Source of the DNA: Torymus aiolomorphi
Lineage: Eukaryota > Arthropoda > Insecta > Hymenoptera > Torymidae
NCBI GenBank assembly: GCA_036365515.1
Contig: CM070877.1
Location: forward strand, 15,052,201 to 15,116,200
Length of the DNA: 64,000 nucleotides
Direction of reading: 5' to 3'
Shown: in pieces, positions 42,700 to 53,433 of the stretch
Numbering within the stretch: position 1 is the first letter of the stretch
Layout: each line of letters opens with the position of its first letter
Translations under genes and position numbers: made by a program
Notes under the pieces: generated by a model
The model's input: the letters and a program-made list of their open reading frames with translations, nothing else
Database searches by the model: none
Told to the model about the DNA's origin: nothing

Positions 42700-43788
42700 G
42701 TACCATTAGCAATGGAATATAGAAACGGAACTATGGACCAGCGCAAGCAGAGAACCGCGCAGCGCAGCGTGGCGCTTATGTACATTCTCCCCTAGAGAAG
42801 GTAGGTCAGTGTCTGCACATGCGGGCGTAGCTAGCTCTGCTTTAGAATCTAGCTATTCTAAAATAAGTAAAGTATCCAATACCTGGACAGATTTTGAGCA
42901 TAAGCACAAACAATGGACGTTTTCAAAACCAATAGGCGAAATTTATTCAAACTTTTAAATCTAGATATTGATTTGTAATTGTTTGGAAAGTCTCAGTCTC
43001 TCTCGCTCTCTCACATGTAAATGTGAGAGGTGTAAATTTGGGTCGCGAGGTGATAAGTGTAAGGCCGAGAAGACGGAAGTGGATCAAGATCTTGCTCTCT
43101 CTGCAACTAGCCCGCCACGAGGTAACATCTCACCGCATCTGCTTCTGCAACTTTCATCGGCAATGCTCATTAGAATCATCATTGGCTCTACTCAATTACT
43201 CAAGAAAATCTCATCTGCAATTCATCTTCGCTCACGAATCAACTCAAGCATCGACGATTAATATAATCGCTTCGGCTGCAAAGTGCAAGGTAACATCTTC
43301 TACTCAACACGAGGTTATGTTGCCAACCACGTGTTGGCATCTGTGCTGTATTACCATTAGATAGTCGGAAATTCTCAACAGTAACAAATCAATAATATTC
43401 GTTTGCTAATTTAAATTTAAGCAGTTTCATTGTACGTGAGCCAAGGAGAGGGTTTGAGAAAACTCAATTAATTCACCAACGGACAAACTCAGTTTTCTGC
43501 TAGTCACACACTAATATCTCACCAGGTTAGTTATCTCTAGTGAGAGATTGTTCCTCAATTAAGAAACACAATTATTACTCAATTGTTAATGCTTAATTGC
43601 GTACACACTACTTAGATAATACTCACTATTTAGAATCATTATAACATACACTTTATATAAACTCAGCTTGTTATTGGAAATGCGAATACTTAAATTGTTA
43701 TTAGTTGGTAACTTTTATTAGTAAAAGGAATTGAAGTAATTTATTAAAATAGATTATTGAATTTGTTTGAATTATTAACACTTATATT
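42700..43788. other. unassigned DNA left of the young LTR element
   Basis: Moderately GC-rich in parts, with CTCTCTCGCTCTCTCACATG forming a small hairpin with GTAAATGTGAGAG at 42998-43030. CCTGGACAG at 42889 recalls the 16186-18767 element and 48577. Two overlapping frames (42968-43364) have no recognised domain. It may be one transposon split by the LTR insertion at 43788. Confidence 0.3.
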
Positions 43789-44806
43789 GTAACGGGATGG
43801 CTGCTGGGGAAAAATCCCGAAAAGCCACAGGCCAGCGATGCCCTAGAACACGGTGCCGCGGGTGTCAAACTAAAATGACTTGCCCGGGGATCTGCTTCTG
43901 TAATCCTGAAAACAACGCGAAGATCGCACACGAACTTCGCTTTCCAACTAAATGGATCGCTGAGTAAAATACGCGCGCTCAAAGAGTAAAGCGCGCGGCC
44001 GCTAAGTTCAGCTATGAAAACGACCGGCGGAGTCGTTTTCCCGCGGAGGCGGCGGTATCCGGGAGAAGGTTAGGTTAAGGTCGATAAATGAAGAATAGCC
44101 TCAATTACTTCACAGAACAATAACAAGGTCTATTCTTAAATTATTACAACATAAACGCGTCGCGTTGCGCGCCGACAAGAAGACGTGATCCGCTGACGGC
44201 GCGGGCGGATCAATGTATTTATTCTCGCTGGGCCGGTGAACGCAACACCGGCCGCTCGTCGCAGCGAGCCGAAAATACAAATAAAACGCTGCGCGGAAAA
44301 TACTCGAAGAGTCTTACCAGGAGGGGAGTGCACTCCCCTCGTCGCTCGCTCACAAATCCGCTCCTGCGTCAGGCCTTATCCTTCGGTCGACTTCGGAGTG
44401 TTCAGGCCGAGTCCTAACGTCCAGCGTTCACCTACAGACGCTTCGGACCCCAGGAGTGGCTCGGATTGCTCACGTGCGCTGCTCTTCGTGGTCGGTACGT
44501 GTACGGGCGCTGCTCTGCACCGGTGAGGACGCACGATACCGTTTTCTTCGCGGACGATCAAATTAACTCACGTACGCGCGGTTTGACAGCCCGAGAGAAT
44601 CTGATTCAAAAAGAATCGGGCGCGACTTAGCAACGGTCAAAGTCGCGCCTGCCCCGCGCGTAGCTAACGCGAATACATCGTCCGAGCGATGTCAATACTC
44701 GCTCGAGATATACGAATTCGCGGGAACGAGAGCCTAACGGGTTCGATAGAATACGGAGGACCGAGATGCTTATCTTCTCCGTATTTTATCTTGGAACCTC
44801 GTTATA
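43789..44806 (-). repeat. 3' LTR of copy 2 (1018 bp)
   Basis: The + strand begins TGTAACGGGATGG and ends CCTCGTTATA. From about 44168 to 44806 it appears identical to 47627-48264. The remaining end differs: about 380 nt here against about 55 nt in the 5' LTR, and here it resembles the older LTR at 4108 (GGAGAAGGTTAGGTTA, ATGAAGAATAGCCTCA). The two LTR ends are therefore of different origin or one has an internal deletion. Confidence 0.7.
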
Positions 44807-44816
44807 CCCCTCTCCC
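44807..44816 (-). promoter_or_regulatory. polypurine tract
   Basis: The minus strand GGGAGAGGGG lies directly before the first base of the 3' LTR (TATAACG), the expected position of the plus-strand primer of an LTR retrotransposon. The older copy has TGGAGAGGGG at 5763-5772. Confidence 0.7.
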
Positions 44817-44874
44817 AGACGTTGCGTAGCGGGAGAGAAGCAACTCGATACTGAGGCTCTCGTTCGATTCGACT

Positions 44875-46809
44875 TTACGTCGTCGTCGGCGGCAGAGACG
44901 ACAGTTCCGGATACGCGCGGATCAGCTCGTGTACTAAACGGCTGATCAGACGATCCACGTCGAGGGATCGTCCGCATGCACAGGGTGGGTCGCTCATCAC
45001 CGTAATTCCGCTGAATTCCAACGGCGGTCGAGACCAATCCCAAGACGATTGATGGACCGGAGACTGTTGGCACTTCTGGCGCTGGGGCTCCGGTCGACAA
45101 CTGCCGTCATTCCTCCTAGGTTGACTTGGCAGGTCGTCTTGCCTTCTTCTTGTCTCACTCTTCGGGCCCTTTTTCCGCTCCGGGCAGGCCCAGTGAAGAT
45201 GCGTTGGTGACTTACACGTCCAACACAATTTTCTGGTTGGACTCGGTGGTGGAGAGTTATATACTCTGAGCGCGTTCCTCGATCTTGACGAGCGGTATAC
45301 TCTACTATCCAACTCCTGCTGGATATACCGCCGTTTGGAACGTCGAGAGGCTACCGTCGTCCAAGGATTCGAACCTGTCCCTTGGTTCGAACCCAGTCTG
45401 CTCGAGGGTTTTATGCCTTTATCTCTTTCAGATAACTTTGGAGATCGTTGCGTGGCCGCTGCATACGCCTCTTTTTTTCCTGTAGAGCTGGACTGTTGAG
45501 GACTTCGGGACGACTTCTTGCTGTCTTTAGTCCCTAGGTCCGATCGAGGTTGCTTGGCATGGCGCTTAGTTGCACCTGCGACTCGTTTCTTGTTAGGCAC
45601 AGCGGAATTGTGAAGCGACGACATTTGCGCGCGTAGCTGGCGCAGCTCGTCGTGCAGTCGCCTTACCTCTTCGCTTAGGCGCCTAACTTTCTCCTCCTCC
45701 AATTTACGCGTCTGATTACATTCGCATTCGCAATGACGCTCGCCTTCTGCTTGCGTCGATACGTCGCGAAATTGCGAAGTAATCAGCGTTCTGTCCACCA
45801 GTTGTGTCGTCACCAGACTATTAATCTCTTCCTCGTTGCTCCTTGGAAGGCTTGTCTGCTCTTCGTCTTCAGGAGTCTGGGAATGAGTAATACAGCCGTC
45901 CGATGCCGGTGTATTCCATAAACGGGCCATATCGGACGCTTCGGACCGGGGGAAGCTTGGAAAATCTCCCTTCCCCCAGGCTGCATTTGCTCCGTCGTCG
46001 TGAGCTTGGGAGTATTCAGCACAGCCGTTCAGTGCCCTCAGGCGGTCTGTATACGCCAAGCGACGTGAAGTGTCAGACTTCTCGAACAGGGGGAAGCTTG
46101 GAGAATCTCCCCTCCCCCAGGCTGTGCTTACTCCGACGTCGATTTCGTGGATGGAAGCTGAAGATGATGGCGATGGTGCGGTTGCTGCACAGCTGTCCGA
46201 AATCCATGTGCGGTCTGCATTCCCCGAGTGACTCGCGTTCTCGGATTCTTCGGGCTGGAAGGAGATCGGGGAATCTCCCCTCCCCCAAGCTGTGCTGCAC
46301 CTTAGGTGCACCTGGACTTCAGCCGGTCCTCCCGCTGGAGATAAAGTGCTCCGTGGTGACGTAAGAGCCTCGTGTCTTACGTCGGGAGGACTGCCTGCTC
46401 TTTGGTTCCTCTGCAAGACATGTGTCCTTATGGAACTCAGCAAGTTGTTGTCGACTGCTTTGTTCGACGCCAATTGCTGAAACAGGCTGTGGGTTGAGGG
46501 ATCGGCAATTCGGTTCACTTCTGGAGCGCCGCTTGTATTGAGGGTCGTCGTGTTGACGAACTTATTCCTGCAATCGAGCCTCCTTGTGAACTGCTCGTAA
46601 TCACTTCCACTTATTTCTTGTATGAAGTGGGCTGGGTTGTAACTTCCCATTAGCCATTGAGCGATTCGCTTAGAATCCCCCTCGAGATGTCCGGTGCTTC
46701 TTAAATCTAGAGCTATATTTGCTTCTATTACAGCTTCAAAGCTCAGCTCTAGATTTTTGCGCCAATGCCCCATCTTATCGGCTAGTTCTTCTGGGGTCGA
46801 TGATTCCAT
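44875..46809 (-). CDS. gag-like protein of the LTR element (644 aa)
   Basis: One uninterrupted frame. The N-terminal 90 residues (MESSTPEELADKMGHW onward) are helical and may be the capsid-like part. Residues about 175-290 contain three degenerate repeats of AWG(R/K)GD(S/F)P. Residues about 340-395 form a charged coiled coil (RKLEEEKVRRLSEEVRRLHD). A basic, Ser-rich stretch follows, then one zinc knuckle at about 529-542, C-X2-C-X4-H-X4-C (CWTCKSPTHLHWAC). The role is inferred to be RNA packaging into particles. The start lies 17 nt before the MGHW-containing N-terminus and is the first ATG. No protease or polymerase motif is present. The degenerate copy is at 5763-7440. Confidence 0.75.
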   Translation of the reverse strand: MESSTPEELADKMGHWRKNLELSFEAVIEANIALDLRSTGHLEGDSKRIAQWLMGSYNPAHFIQEISGSDYEQFTRRLDCRNKFVNTTTLNTSGAPEVNRIADPSTHSLFQQLASNKAVDNNLLSSIRTHVLQRNQRAGSPPDVRHEALTSPRSTLSPAGGPAEVQVHLRCSTAWGRGDSPISFQPEESENASHSGNADRTWISDSCAATAPSPSSSASIHEIDVGVSTAWGRGDSPSFPLFEKSDTSRRLAYTDRLRALNGCAEYSQAHDDGANAAWGKGDFPSFPRSEASDMARLWNTPASDGCITHSQTPEDEEQTSLPRSNEEEINSLVTTQLVDRTLITSQFRDVSTQAEGERHCECECNQTRKLEEEKVRRLSEEVRRLHDELRQLRAQMSSLHNSAVPNKKRVAGATKRHAKQPRSDLGTKDSKKSSRSPQQSSSTGKKEAYAAATQRSPKLSERDKGIKPSSRLGSNQGTGSNPWTTVASRRSKRRYIQQELDSRVYRSSRSRNALRVYNSPPPSPTRKLCWTCKSPTHLHWACPERKKGPKSETRRRQDDLPSQPRRNDGSCRPEPQRQKCQQSPVHQSSWDWSRPPLEFSGITVMSDPPCACGRSLDVDRLISRLVHELIRAYPELSSLPPTTT

Positions 46810-47550
46810 CTTGCGAAGCTAGACCGATTATATAAAAAATTTGGTGACGAATTGTGTGTGTATGCGCAACTAACTGCTGAGATTCTCTCTCTAATTGGCC
46901 GTCTGTTACGCAAATTACAATGTTAGAATTCTAACTACCACACACAATTGTCCCAAGCTGCTCGAGAATGACGTATCTCGATGCAGCTAGCTAGGGAGAG
47001 AGCGTGGCTATTCCAAAAAAAATTCGCGACGATAACGATTTAAATAATTCCCGCAACCAAAAAAAAGGATGAAAGTATTCTCACTTCCGACCGGCTGCAC
47101 GCACAGGCACGGTCAAACCAAAAAAATCGCGTGAAAATCGCTTTAAATCTCGCGTCAAAAAAGGAATTTAATTCTCGCCACATATGACGACGAAAACAAC
47201 GATAATCGTCGTTTAAATGCTCTCGCCCTGGCTTTACAGCAGTTTAAAAGGCTCGGGCTCAGTATACACAATACTACCCGAGCATAAACATAAACACCTA
47301 CAAAAACAAGCAATCTGCTGTTTTGTGTTTATGTTTCTATGCGCGCCGCGAGTCTTCTTGTCTGTTTGTTTACGCCCGGCACCTCGACTTGGCGAGTTTA
47401 AATCACTGCGCCTATCAGCTGTAACGGCTTATGGCCACTGGCCGTCTGCTGATTAGTCCGGTGCAGTGATTTGCGCGCGGGCGAATTTAAACGAAACGCG
47501 ATTTGAATAGGCCGGTTTCGAATGTACCGGCCTCTAACCTTCTCCTTAAA
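46810..47550 (-). other. untranslated leader of the LTR element
   Basis: This is the 740 nt between the primer-binding site and the gag start on the minus strand. It holds no long frame on that strand. It probably carries packaging and splice signals, but none could be recognised. Confidence 0.5.
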
Positions 47551-47570
47551 CCCAACACGTTAGGGCGCCA
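47551..47570 (-). promoter_or_regulatory. primer-binding site, tRNA-Lys-like
   Basis: The minus strand reads TGGCGCCCTAACGTGTTGGG, one base after the end of the 5' LTR. The complement of an insect tRNA-Lys 3' end begins TGGCGCCCAACGTG, so the match is good apart from one inserted T. It fixes the strand and the LTR end. Confidence 0.65.
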
Positions 47571-47571
47571 T

Positions 47572-48264
47572 TGTAACGGATGAGTGAAAAAAAAAGACTT
47601 TACAGAAAAATAACGCATCTCGATACGCGCCGACAAGAAGACGTGATCCGCTGACGGCGCGGGCGGATCAATGTATTTATTCTCGCTGGGCCGGTGAACG
47701 CAACACCGGCCGCTCGTCGCAGCGAGCCGAAAATACAAATAAAACGCTGCGCGGAAAATACTCGAAGAGTCTTACCAGGAGGGGAGTGCACTCCCCTCGT
47801 CGCTCGCTCACAAATCCGCTCCTGCGTCAGGCCTTATCCTTCGGTCGACTTCGGAGTGTTCAGGCCGAGTCCTAACGTCCAGCGTTCACCTACAGACGCT
47901 TCGGACCCCAGGAGTGGCTCGGATTGCTCACGTGCGCTGCTCTTCGTGGTCGGTACGTGTACGGGCGCTGCTCTGCACCGGTGAGGACGCACGATACCGT
48001 TTTCTTCGCGGACGATCAAATTAACTCACGTACGCGCGGTTTGACAGCCCGAGAGAATCTGATTCAAAAAGAATCGGGCGCGACTTAGCAACGGTCAAAG
48101 TCGCGCCTGCCCCGCGCGTAGCTAACGCGAATACATCGTCCGAGCGATGTCAATACTCGCTCGAGATATACGAATTCGCGGGAACGAGAGCCTAACGGGT
48201 TCGATAGAATACGGAGGACCGAGATGCTTATCTTCTCCGTATTTTATCTTGGAACCTCGTTATA
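47572..48264 (-). repeat. 5' LTR of copy 2 (693 bp)
   Basis: Ends TGTAACGGATGAG and CCTCGTTATA on the + strand. It is identical by eye to the 3' LTR over about 637 bp and differs only in the last about 55 nt before the primer site, where it carries a poly-A run (47587-47595). Confidence 0.75.
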
Positions 48265-48268
48265 ATAT

Positions 48269-48699
48269 ATTATATTTAGAAGAAGTTATTTTTATGAACC
48301 ACTCTGTAACTATGATGCGAATATTGAAATTATACAATATATTTGAAGTTTAATTTACTTATGTGTGTGACTCAAATTTATTTCTACACCCACAGCATGT
48401 TACTCACTTATAATTTATGTCTTATTCTAACAGTAATCCATTTAATTATAATTTATATTAAAAAAGTAAGTTTGAAAAAATATGTGTTAGGCTGCTAAAC
48501 CTTAACACCCTAACACCCTATGTTGAGCTGGGAGCAATAGCGGGACATAGCTTGAGCCCTAAACCTGGACAATTTGTACTACAAATATTACTTAAATTGT
48601 ACCGTGTCCAAGGTGGGTTGATTCCAGCTAAATTAAAGTTAATTGGAATTGTATTATGGTTAAATATTTCAGTTGGATCCAACTGAATATTGCTTCCAC
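48269..48699. other. AT-rich DNA, no gene
   Basis: Contains GCGGGACATAGC and CCTGGACAATTTG words like those of the 16186-18767 element. 48393-48404 resembles the terminus of the 19156 element (ACCCACAGCATG). No frame is supported. Confidence 0.3.
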
Positions 48700-48822
48700 T
48701 TTGCGGAAGCTTTGCGATAGTAATTTTTTGAGTTGTTGCAAAAATATGTTATAATTGTTTTCGGAGGTGTTAGGAATCAAAATGTGTGGTTTTTGAAAAA
48801 TGTCTGTATGGATGTGTGTGTG
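48700..48822 (+). repeat. X repeat copy 3, left half
   Basis: Reads GCGGAAGCTTTGCGATAGTA, GAGGTGTTAGGAATC, then GTCTGTATGGATG and (TG)n, as in 34690 and 36312. It is interrupted within the (TG)n tract by the R1-type LINE and resumes at 53434. Confidence 0.65.
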
Positions 48823-49020
48823 TTTTTTTCTGGAGGAGGTTAGCAAAAATGCATTTACGCATACAATGATGTTATGTAGGACTCGACTATCTCTGGTAAT
48901 ATCTACTAAAACCTCCCTGCTGATGTTATGTAGCAGCGCCTCCCCCCGACTGTTATTCCCCCCGCGGGAACCGCTGTTAGGCATTACTTCGCGGAGGGCA
49001 GTCGCAGCCTTTACGGCCCT

Positions 49021-49551
49021 CTAAATCGCCTGGCCCTCGGTCGAGCGGCTTCCTCTTTTCTCTTCTCTTCTTTCCTCTTCTCGCCCAATGCAATTTAGTC
49101 TATCCACCACTTCAATGGCGAGACCAATTACAGCATTCCATTCTCTCTGTGAAGATAATAAGCACCTCCCGATGCCCTCGGGAGATAAGGAGCCTTCCCA
49201 TAAGGCCCTGAACCTTTCTCTCTCTTCCCGAAACCTGGGACATATGAACAAAGCATGCTCAACGTCCTCGTCACTTCCAGGACATGTTGGGCACCCCACG
49301 CTTTGGTATACTCCAATCCTCTTCAGGTAGCTGCGAAAGCAATCATGCCCTGTTAGTATCTGGGTGAGACGAAAAGTGACTAGTCCATGTCTCCTCCCTG
49401 TCCACTCCACGACACATCGTATGATGCGGTGGTCGACCGACCTTTGTCTGCTATATCCCATCGGCGCTGCCACTCTTTCACGGTCTTGCTGGACCAACGG
49501 TTTCGACGCGGGTGGTAGTCCGGCGACTACCGAGAGAGCGATGTCTGACAC
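49021..49551 (-). pseudogene. ORF2 C-terminal part with cysteine-histidine motif
   Basis: Contains TGHDCFRSYLKRIG, then CPTCPGSDEDVEHALFICPR, i.e. C-X2-C-X~7-H-X4-C, typical of the domain after the reverse transcriptase in R1-type elements. The frame is offset from the preceding reverse transcriptase part at about 49540. Confidence 0.7.
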
Positions 49552-50892
49552 GATAGGTAGACACAGGCTACTCTCAGTGCGATTGTCCTGCAGGCCCTTT
49601 GGTAAGCGGTACCGTAACTGGGGTTACTACATATAACACCAGACCAGATTGGGGCTCTGTACAGAATCACGGAATATACCACCAATGAAAGAAGCAACCG
49701 TCGCGGCTGCTTCGGCCCTCCTATGTTTGACATGATACCTGGGACCGCTGTAGCCACTTTTGATGCCTTCAATCTTGCGTTCCTAAGGTGATTTTTGAAC
49801 GTCATCCGGGCATCTATTATGACTTCTAGGTATTTTATGGTGTTCCTCGTCCTGATCTCCTCGTTGTTGACTGTGAAAGTAGCGTAAACTCTCTTTTTTG
49901 TTCTGGTAATGAGTACAGCTCCGGTCCTTTCGGCAGCAAGACTGAGTCCATGGTTGCTCAACCAATCTCCTACTACCTCGATTGCGGTATCTCCGAGGTA
50001 TTGCACCTCTTCTATGCTTTTTGCTATGAGAATGAGAGCAACATCGTCTGCATAAGCTACCATCGTACAGGACGTTCCAGATTGGGGATCCTAGTACGGA
50101 GCCCTGCGGCACACCTCCTGTGATCTTATAAGAATGCGTACCGTCGTCGGTGTCATAGTGGAGGGTGCGGTCCGTTAAGTAGCTCGAGATGACTTTTCGA
50201 AGATACAGTGGCACTCTTAGGTCTTCCAATGCCAGCATAATTTCATCCCATCTGGTTGTGTTCAACGCGTTCCTTACATCTAAACCAATGATAGCACACA
50301 TGCGTTTTGTGCACCGGCTAGTACTATCGGGGTTTCTGGCTACTGACAGCACCCTATCGATGGCATCGATCGTTGACCGACCCTTCCTAAAGCCGAATTG
50401 GTTATCTGACAAGCCACCGACCTGCTGTAAGGCAGCCTCCAGTCTGACGACAGATATGATCCGATCAAACAATTTCTCTGCAGTATCCAGCATGCAGAGT
50501 GGTCTATACGAAGATGATTCATCCGGAGGTTTATTTCCTTTAGGAAGAAGTATTAACCTTTGCATCTTCCACTGTGCCGGGAAAATTTCTTCAGTTAGGC
50601 ATGCATTGAAAGTGTCCTTGAATATATAAGGAACATTCAGAGCTGCAGTCTTTATAGCTAAACCAGGAATTCCACCCAGTCTTGGGGCCTTTCTTATGGC
50701 AATCTTTTTGGCCGCTATTTTCACTTCTGATTCGGTCACTGCTCTTGGTTCGGCTGCACCAATGTTCCCCGTTAGACCAGTGCCAGGTTGCCGTTCTCGG
50801 TGTTGTGGGAACAAATTTTGAACTGCTCTATCAAGGAAGGTCGGACAAGAGGGAGCACTGGTGCCTCTGGGTTTGATTTTATTCATGACCAT
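49552..50892 (-). pseudogene. ORF2 reverse transcriptase domain
   Basis: Two overlapping frames (49783-50892 and 49527-50063) together cover the domain. Motifs in order: FPAQWKMQRLILLPKG, SYRPLCMLDTAEKLFDRII, NQFGFRKGRSTIDAI, the palm aspartate region ALDV-like as GLDVRNALN, GGVPQGSVLGSPIWN, then AYADDVAL with the catalytic pair. Between NVLYDG and AYADD about ten codons are missing and the frame changes (about 50065), so the protein is dead. Confidence 0.8.
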
Positions 50893-51039
50893 TTTGTATG
50901 GTCGTCCCCACGGGTCACGGTCAACTTCCTCGCAGAAGTCCTGCCAACACTTTCTTTTGGCTGTCTTAATGGCAATCTTAAGCTCTTTTCTCTTTTGCTC
51001 ATAGCTAGCCGCTAATTCTTCATACTGCGGTCCACGAAT

Positions 51040-51953
51040 TGCTCTTTGGTGCAGTCTTTTAGCATGAAGGTACTTTTTACGTATTACCGCAATGTCCTTG
51101 TTTCACCAGTAGACCGGGAGGCGTCCGCGATGATTTGTCTTTGTGAACATTGCAGCATGACATGCGGCTGTGATGGTCCACGAGAGGCTTTGAGCCTTAA
51201 CCTCAGCTGTTCCTTCGACAGATGCTCCTTCCAGGAAGCAGAGAAAAGTTTTCTTGTCGAAAGTAGCTGGTGCCCACTTCTCTCTCTTCGGCATCCGGGT
51301 CATATTCGCTATTCTGCTTGTCGGGTGGAGTTAGTACGTGAGAGCTTGGTGATCGCACCAGTGTATTGAACACTAACTTGCCAGTACTAGGCTTCCTGAC
51401 TCAATCTGGGGTCGACGAAGGTCAGATCTACTATGGACGACTTTTTTCCTTTAGTGTAGGTCGGCATCGTCCCTATGTTAGTAATCTCTAGTTCTAGTAT
51501 CGCGAAGACCTCAAGTAGTGCGCGCCCGCGATGGTTTGTTTTCTTGCTTCTCCATTCGGTTACCCAAGCGTTAAAGTCCCCTCCGATTATGATCGGCAGT
51601 GGGGAGGTTCTAGCGCTGGCGACAATAGCATACAGAGATCTTCCGAACTCTTCTATTGAATCGCTGGGTGGTAGGTAGCAGCTGTATAGTCTCGTACCAG
51701 ATAATTCAACCCAGATAAATCTGGGCAGGAGGACGTCCACTTTTTTGGATATGTGAAGTTCTCCGCATACCCAGATGGCCACCGTGCTAGTACGATCCCT
51801 TATTCAGTTTGTTTCACTATGATCCCTGTACTGCTCACTGATGATGACTATGTCCGCCTTCTCTTCTCGGATCAGTTGGGGCAGCAGGCCCTGGGCTACT
51901 GCACAGTGGTTCAGGTTGATTTGAAGCACTTTAGCTATCGGTGTTGGTTATGA
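51040..51953 (-). pseudogene. ORF2 endonuclease (EEP) domain and linker
   Basis: From about 51932 the minus strand reads KVLQINLNHCAVAQGLL and ADIVIISEQYR, the conserved start of R1-type endonucleases. After a shift, 51782-51387 has IIIGGDFNAWVTEWRS and SSIVDLTFVDPRL with the catalytic GDFN and the terminal D. The linker 51303-51103 ends in LPVYW. Several stops and shifts separate these pieces. Confidence 0.75.
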
Positions 51954-51959
51954 CCTCCA

Positions 51960-53286
51960 TCGTTACCTGCTCATTGGTGGTCGGGCAGTTCACTGCCTTC
52001 TGACCTTCGATTTTACACCTGAAGCACAGGGATGACCGGTCAATTGCACTCTTACAATTCCGTGCCAGGTGTCCGATTTCGTGGTATTTGAAGCAACGCG
52101 TCACTGTTTCACGTAGCCGGACCCGGCAATTGACTCATCCTATTCTGAGTTTTCTAGTTTCCAGCAGCTTTTTTGTCATTGTTACAGGTAGCAGGACACT
52201 GGCTGCTTGAGTGCCACTGTAAGACGCCCAGAGTCTAACATCCCCAGTGGTCATCATTCCGGGGCCGATAACTGAAGTGATCGCCTGTGTTACCTCTTCT
52301 GCTGTTGTTGTCTCGTTCAAATCTTTGATTTCGATTGTCTCCTTATGGGACAACGTTTGTACTATCGCTGACCCTGCAAGGGTGGACGAGACCAGTGTCT
52401 GCAGTTCATGCGACACGATGTTTGGTTTGTCTAGTTCCAAGAGCAACTCTCCTGCCTTGGTGCGCCTGATGCGCGTGACCATTTCTTGCATGGCTTTCAA
52501 CTCAGGTGCCAGTTTGAGAGTTCCTAGGATGTCGGCTTAGGTGTTCTCACCGCACTTTCTTATTTTGAAGGCATCAGATCGAGCAGGCCTCCGCCTAACC
52601 GTGGTATGTGCCTGCACTACTTTCTTCTTGTCGTCAGTCTTGAGTCTCTCATATTTTCTGCGTGTTCTTTTACTTACGACGGTTGCCCAGTCAGGCTATC
52701 CTATCTCAGCTTCCGATTTTTTTGCTGGCATCTGTGGGTAAGCCCGGATCTTTGCCTTCTTTTCATTTGGCTCTGGTGGCGGCGAGGGATGGTTACGTTC
52801 GGTGTGTACTACCGACGCCTTCTCTTTCCGAAAGAGAGGTGATGTTTGACCCAATTTATCAGTGCTTGCATATTCCTCCTGCACATAGTTTCTAATATGT
52901 CGAACCTTATCCAACTCTTTGAGCGCCTTGATGGTAGTTTTCGCTGTGTTTTTCAGCTCCGTCTGGATGTTCTTTTTCTCCTGTATGAACGTAACCAAGG
53001 ACTCGACTTTTGCCTTAAGTTGTTGGAAAGACAATTCCTCTTTGTTCGGCTCCAGTTCTTTAGCCTTCGCAGTTCCTTCGCTCGTCTTTTGAGATGCAGT
53101 AAGGGCCAAGCGGTCCACCCCTTCTGCACCAGCCTGATTGGCCACATCGTGCTTCTGGCTCCCCCCAAAATCCGTGGAGCCTGCACCGACCACCGGGGCT
53201 TTCACCCGACCGGAATCGGTGGCGGGATTTTCCTCATTGTGGAGGATACCCGCTTGGGGTACTATATTTTCTAGCACATCTTCCAT
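51960..53286 (-). pseudogene. ORF1 (gag-like) of the R1-type element
   Basis: 53286-52696 encodes the N-terminus (MEDVLENIVPQAG) and a helical region. 52500-52135 has the conserved pre-zinc domain (KAGELLLELDK, TTGDVRLWAS). Just after it, in another frame, TRCFKYHEIGHLARNCKS and SSLCFRC give zinc knuckles at about 51990-52110. At least two frame changes are visible. Confidence 0.7.
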
Positions 53287-53433
53287 AGTTGGTTTGTTAT
53301 TCGGGGTGCCCTCCTCTAGCTAGTTTTGGTCCGCCCCGGATATTTTATTTCCCCGGTACTCGACATATCTGACGAGCTTTTCCCTATCCGCCGCCAAGGG
53401 TGCTTGATGCGAGGCTAGCAACTCGACCCGGAT

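Larger units (their letters stand above)
43789..48264 (-). mobile_element. young gag-only LTR retrotransposon, copy 2
   Basis: Complete on the minus strand. 5' LTR 47572-48264, primer-binding site 47551-47570, one gag frame 44875-46809, purine tract 44807-44816, 3' LTR 43789-44806. A 4-bp target duplication ATAT (43785-43788, 48265-48268) brackets it. About 637 bp of the two LTRs look identical, so insertion is recent. The internal region of 2.76 kb has no protease, reverse transcriptase or integrase, so the element must be mobilised in trans. The 4-bp duplication and the tRNA-Lys-like primer site point to the Ty3/gypsy group. Confidence 0.8.
48823..53433 (-). mobile_element. R1-clade non-LTR retrotransposon, degenerate, inserted in (TG)n
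   Basis: The minus strand carries ORF1 with zinc knuckles, then ORF2 with an apurinic-type endonuclease, reverse transcriptase and a C-terminal cysteine motif, in the order usual for the R1 clade. The 3' end is a short A run (48823-48829 as T). It is 4.6 kb long and probably close to full length, but both frames have several frameshifts or stops. The flanks on both sides are (TG)n within an X repeat. R1-clade elements such as Mino and Waldo are known to target AC-type microsatellites. Confidence 0.75.

Noticed and set aside
44136..48019. Duplicate 60-96 codon frames at 44136-44561 and 47600-48019
   Set aside because: Identical because they lie in the two LTRs of one element. LTRs are not expected to encode them and no domain is visible.
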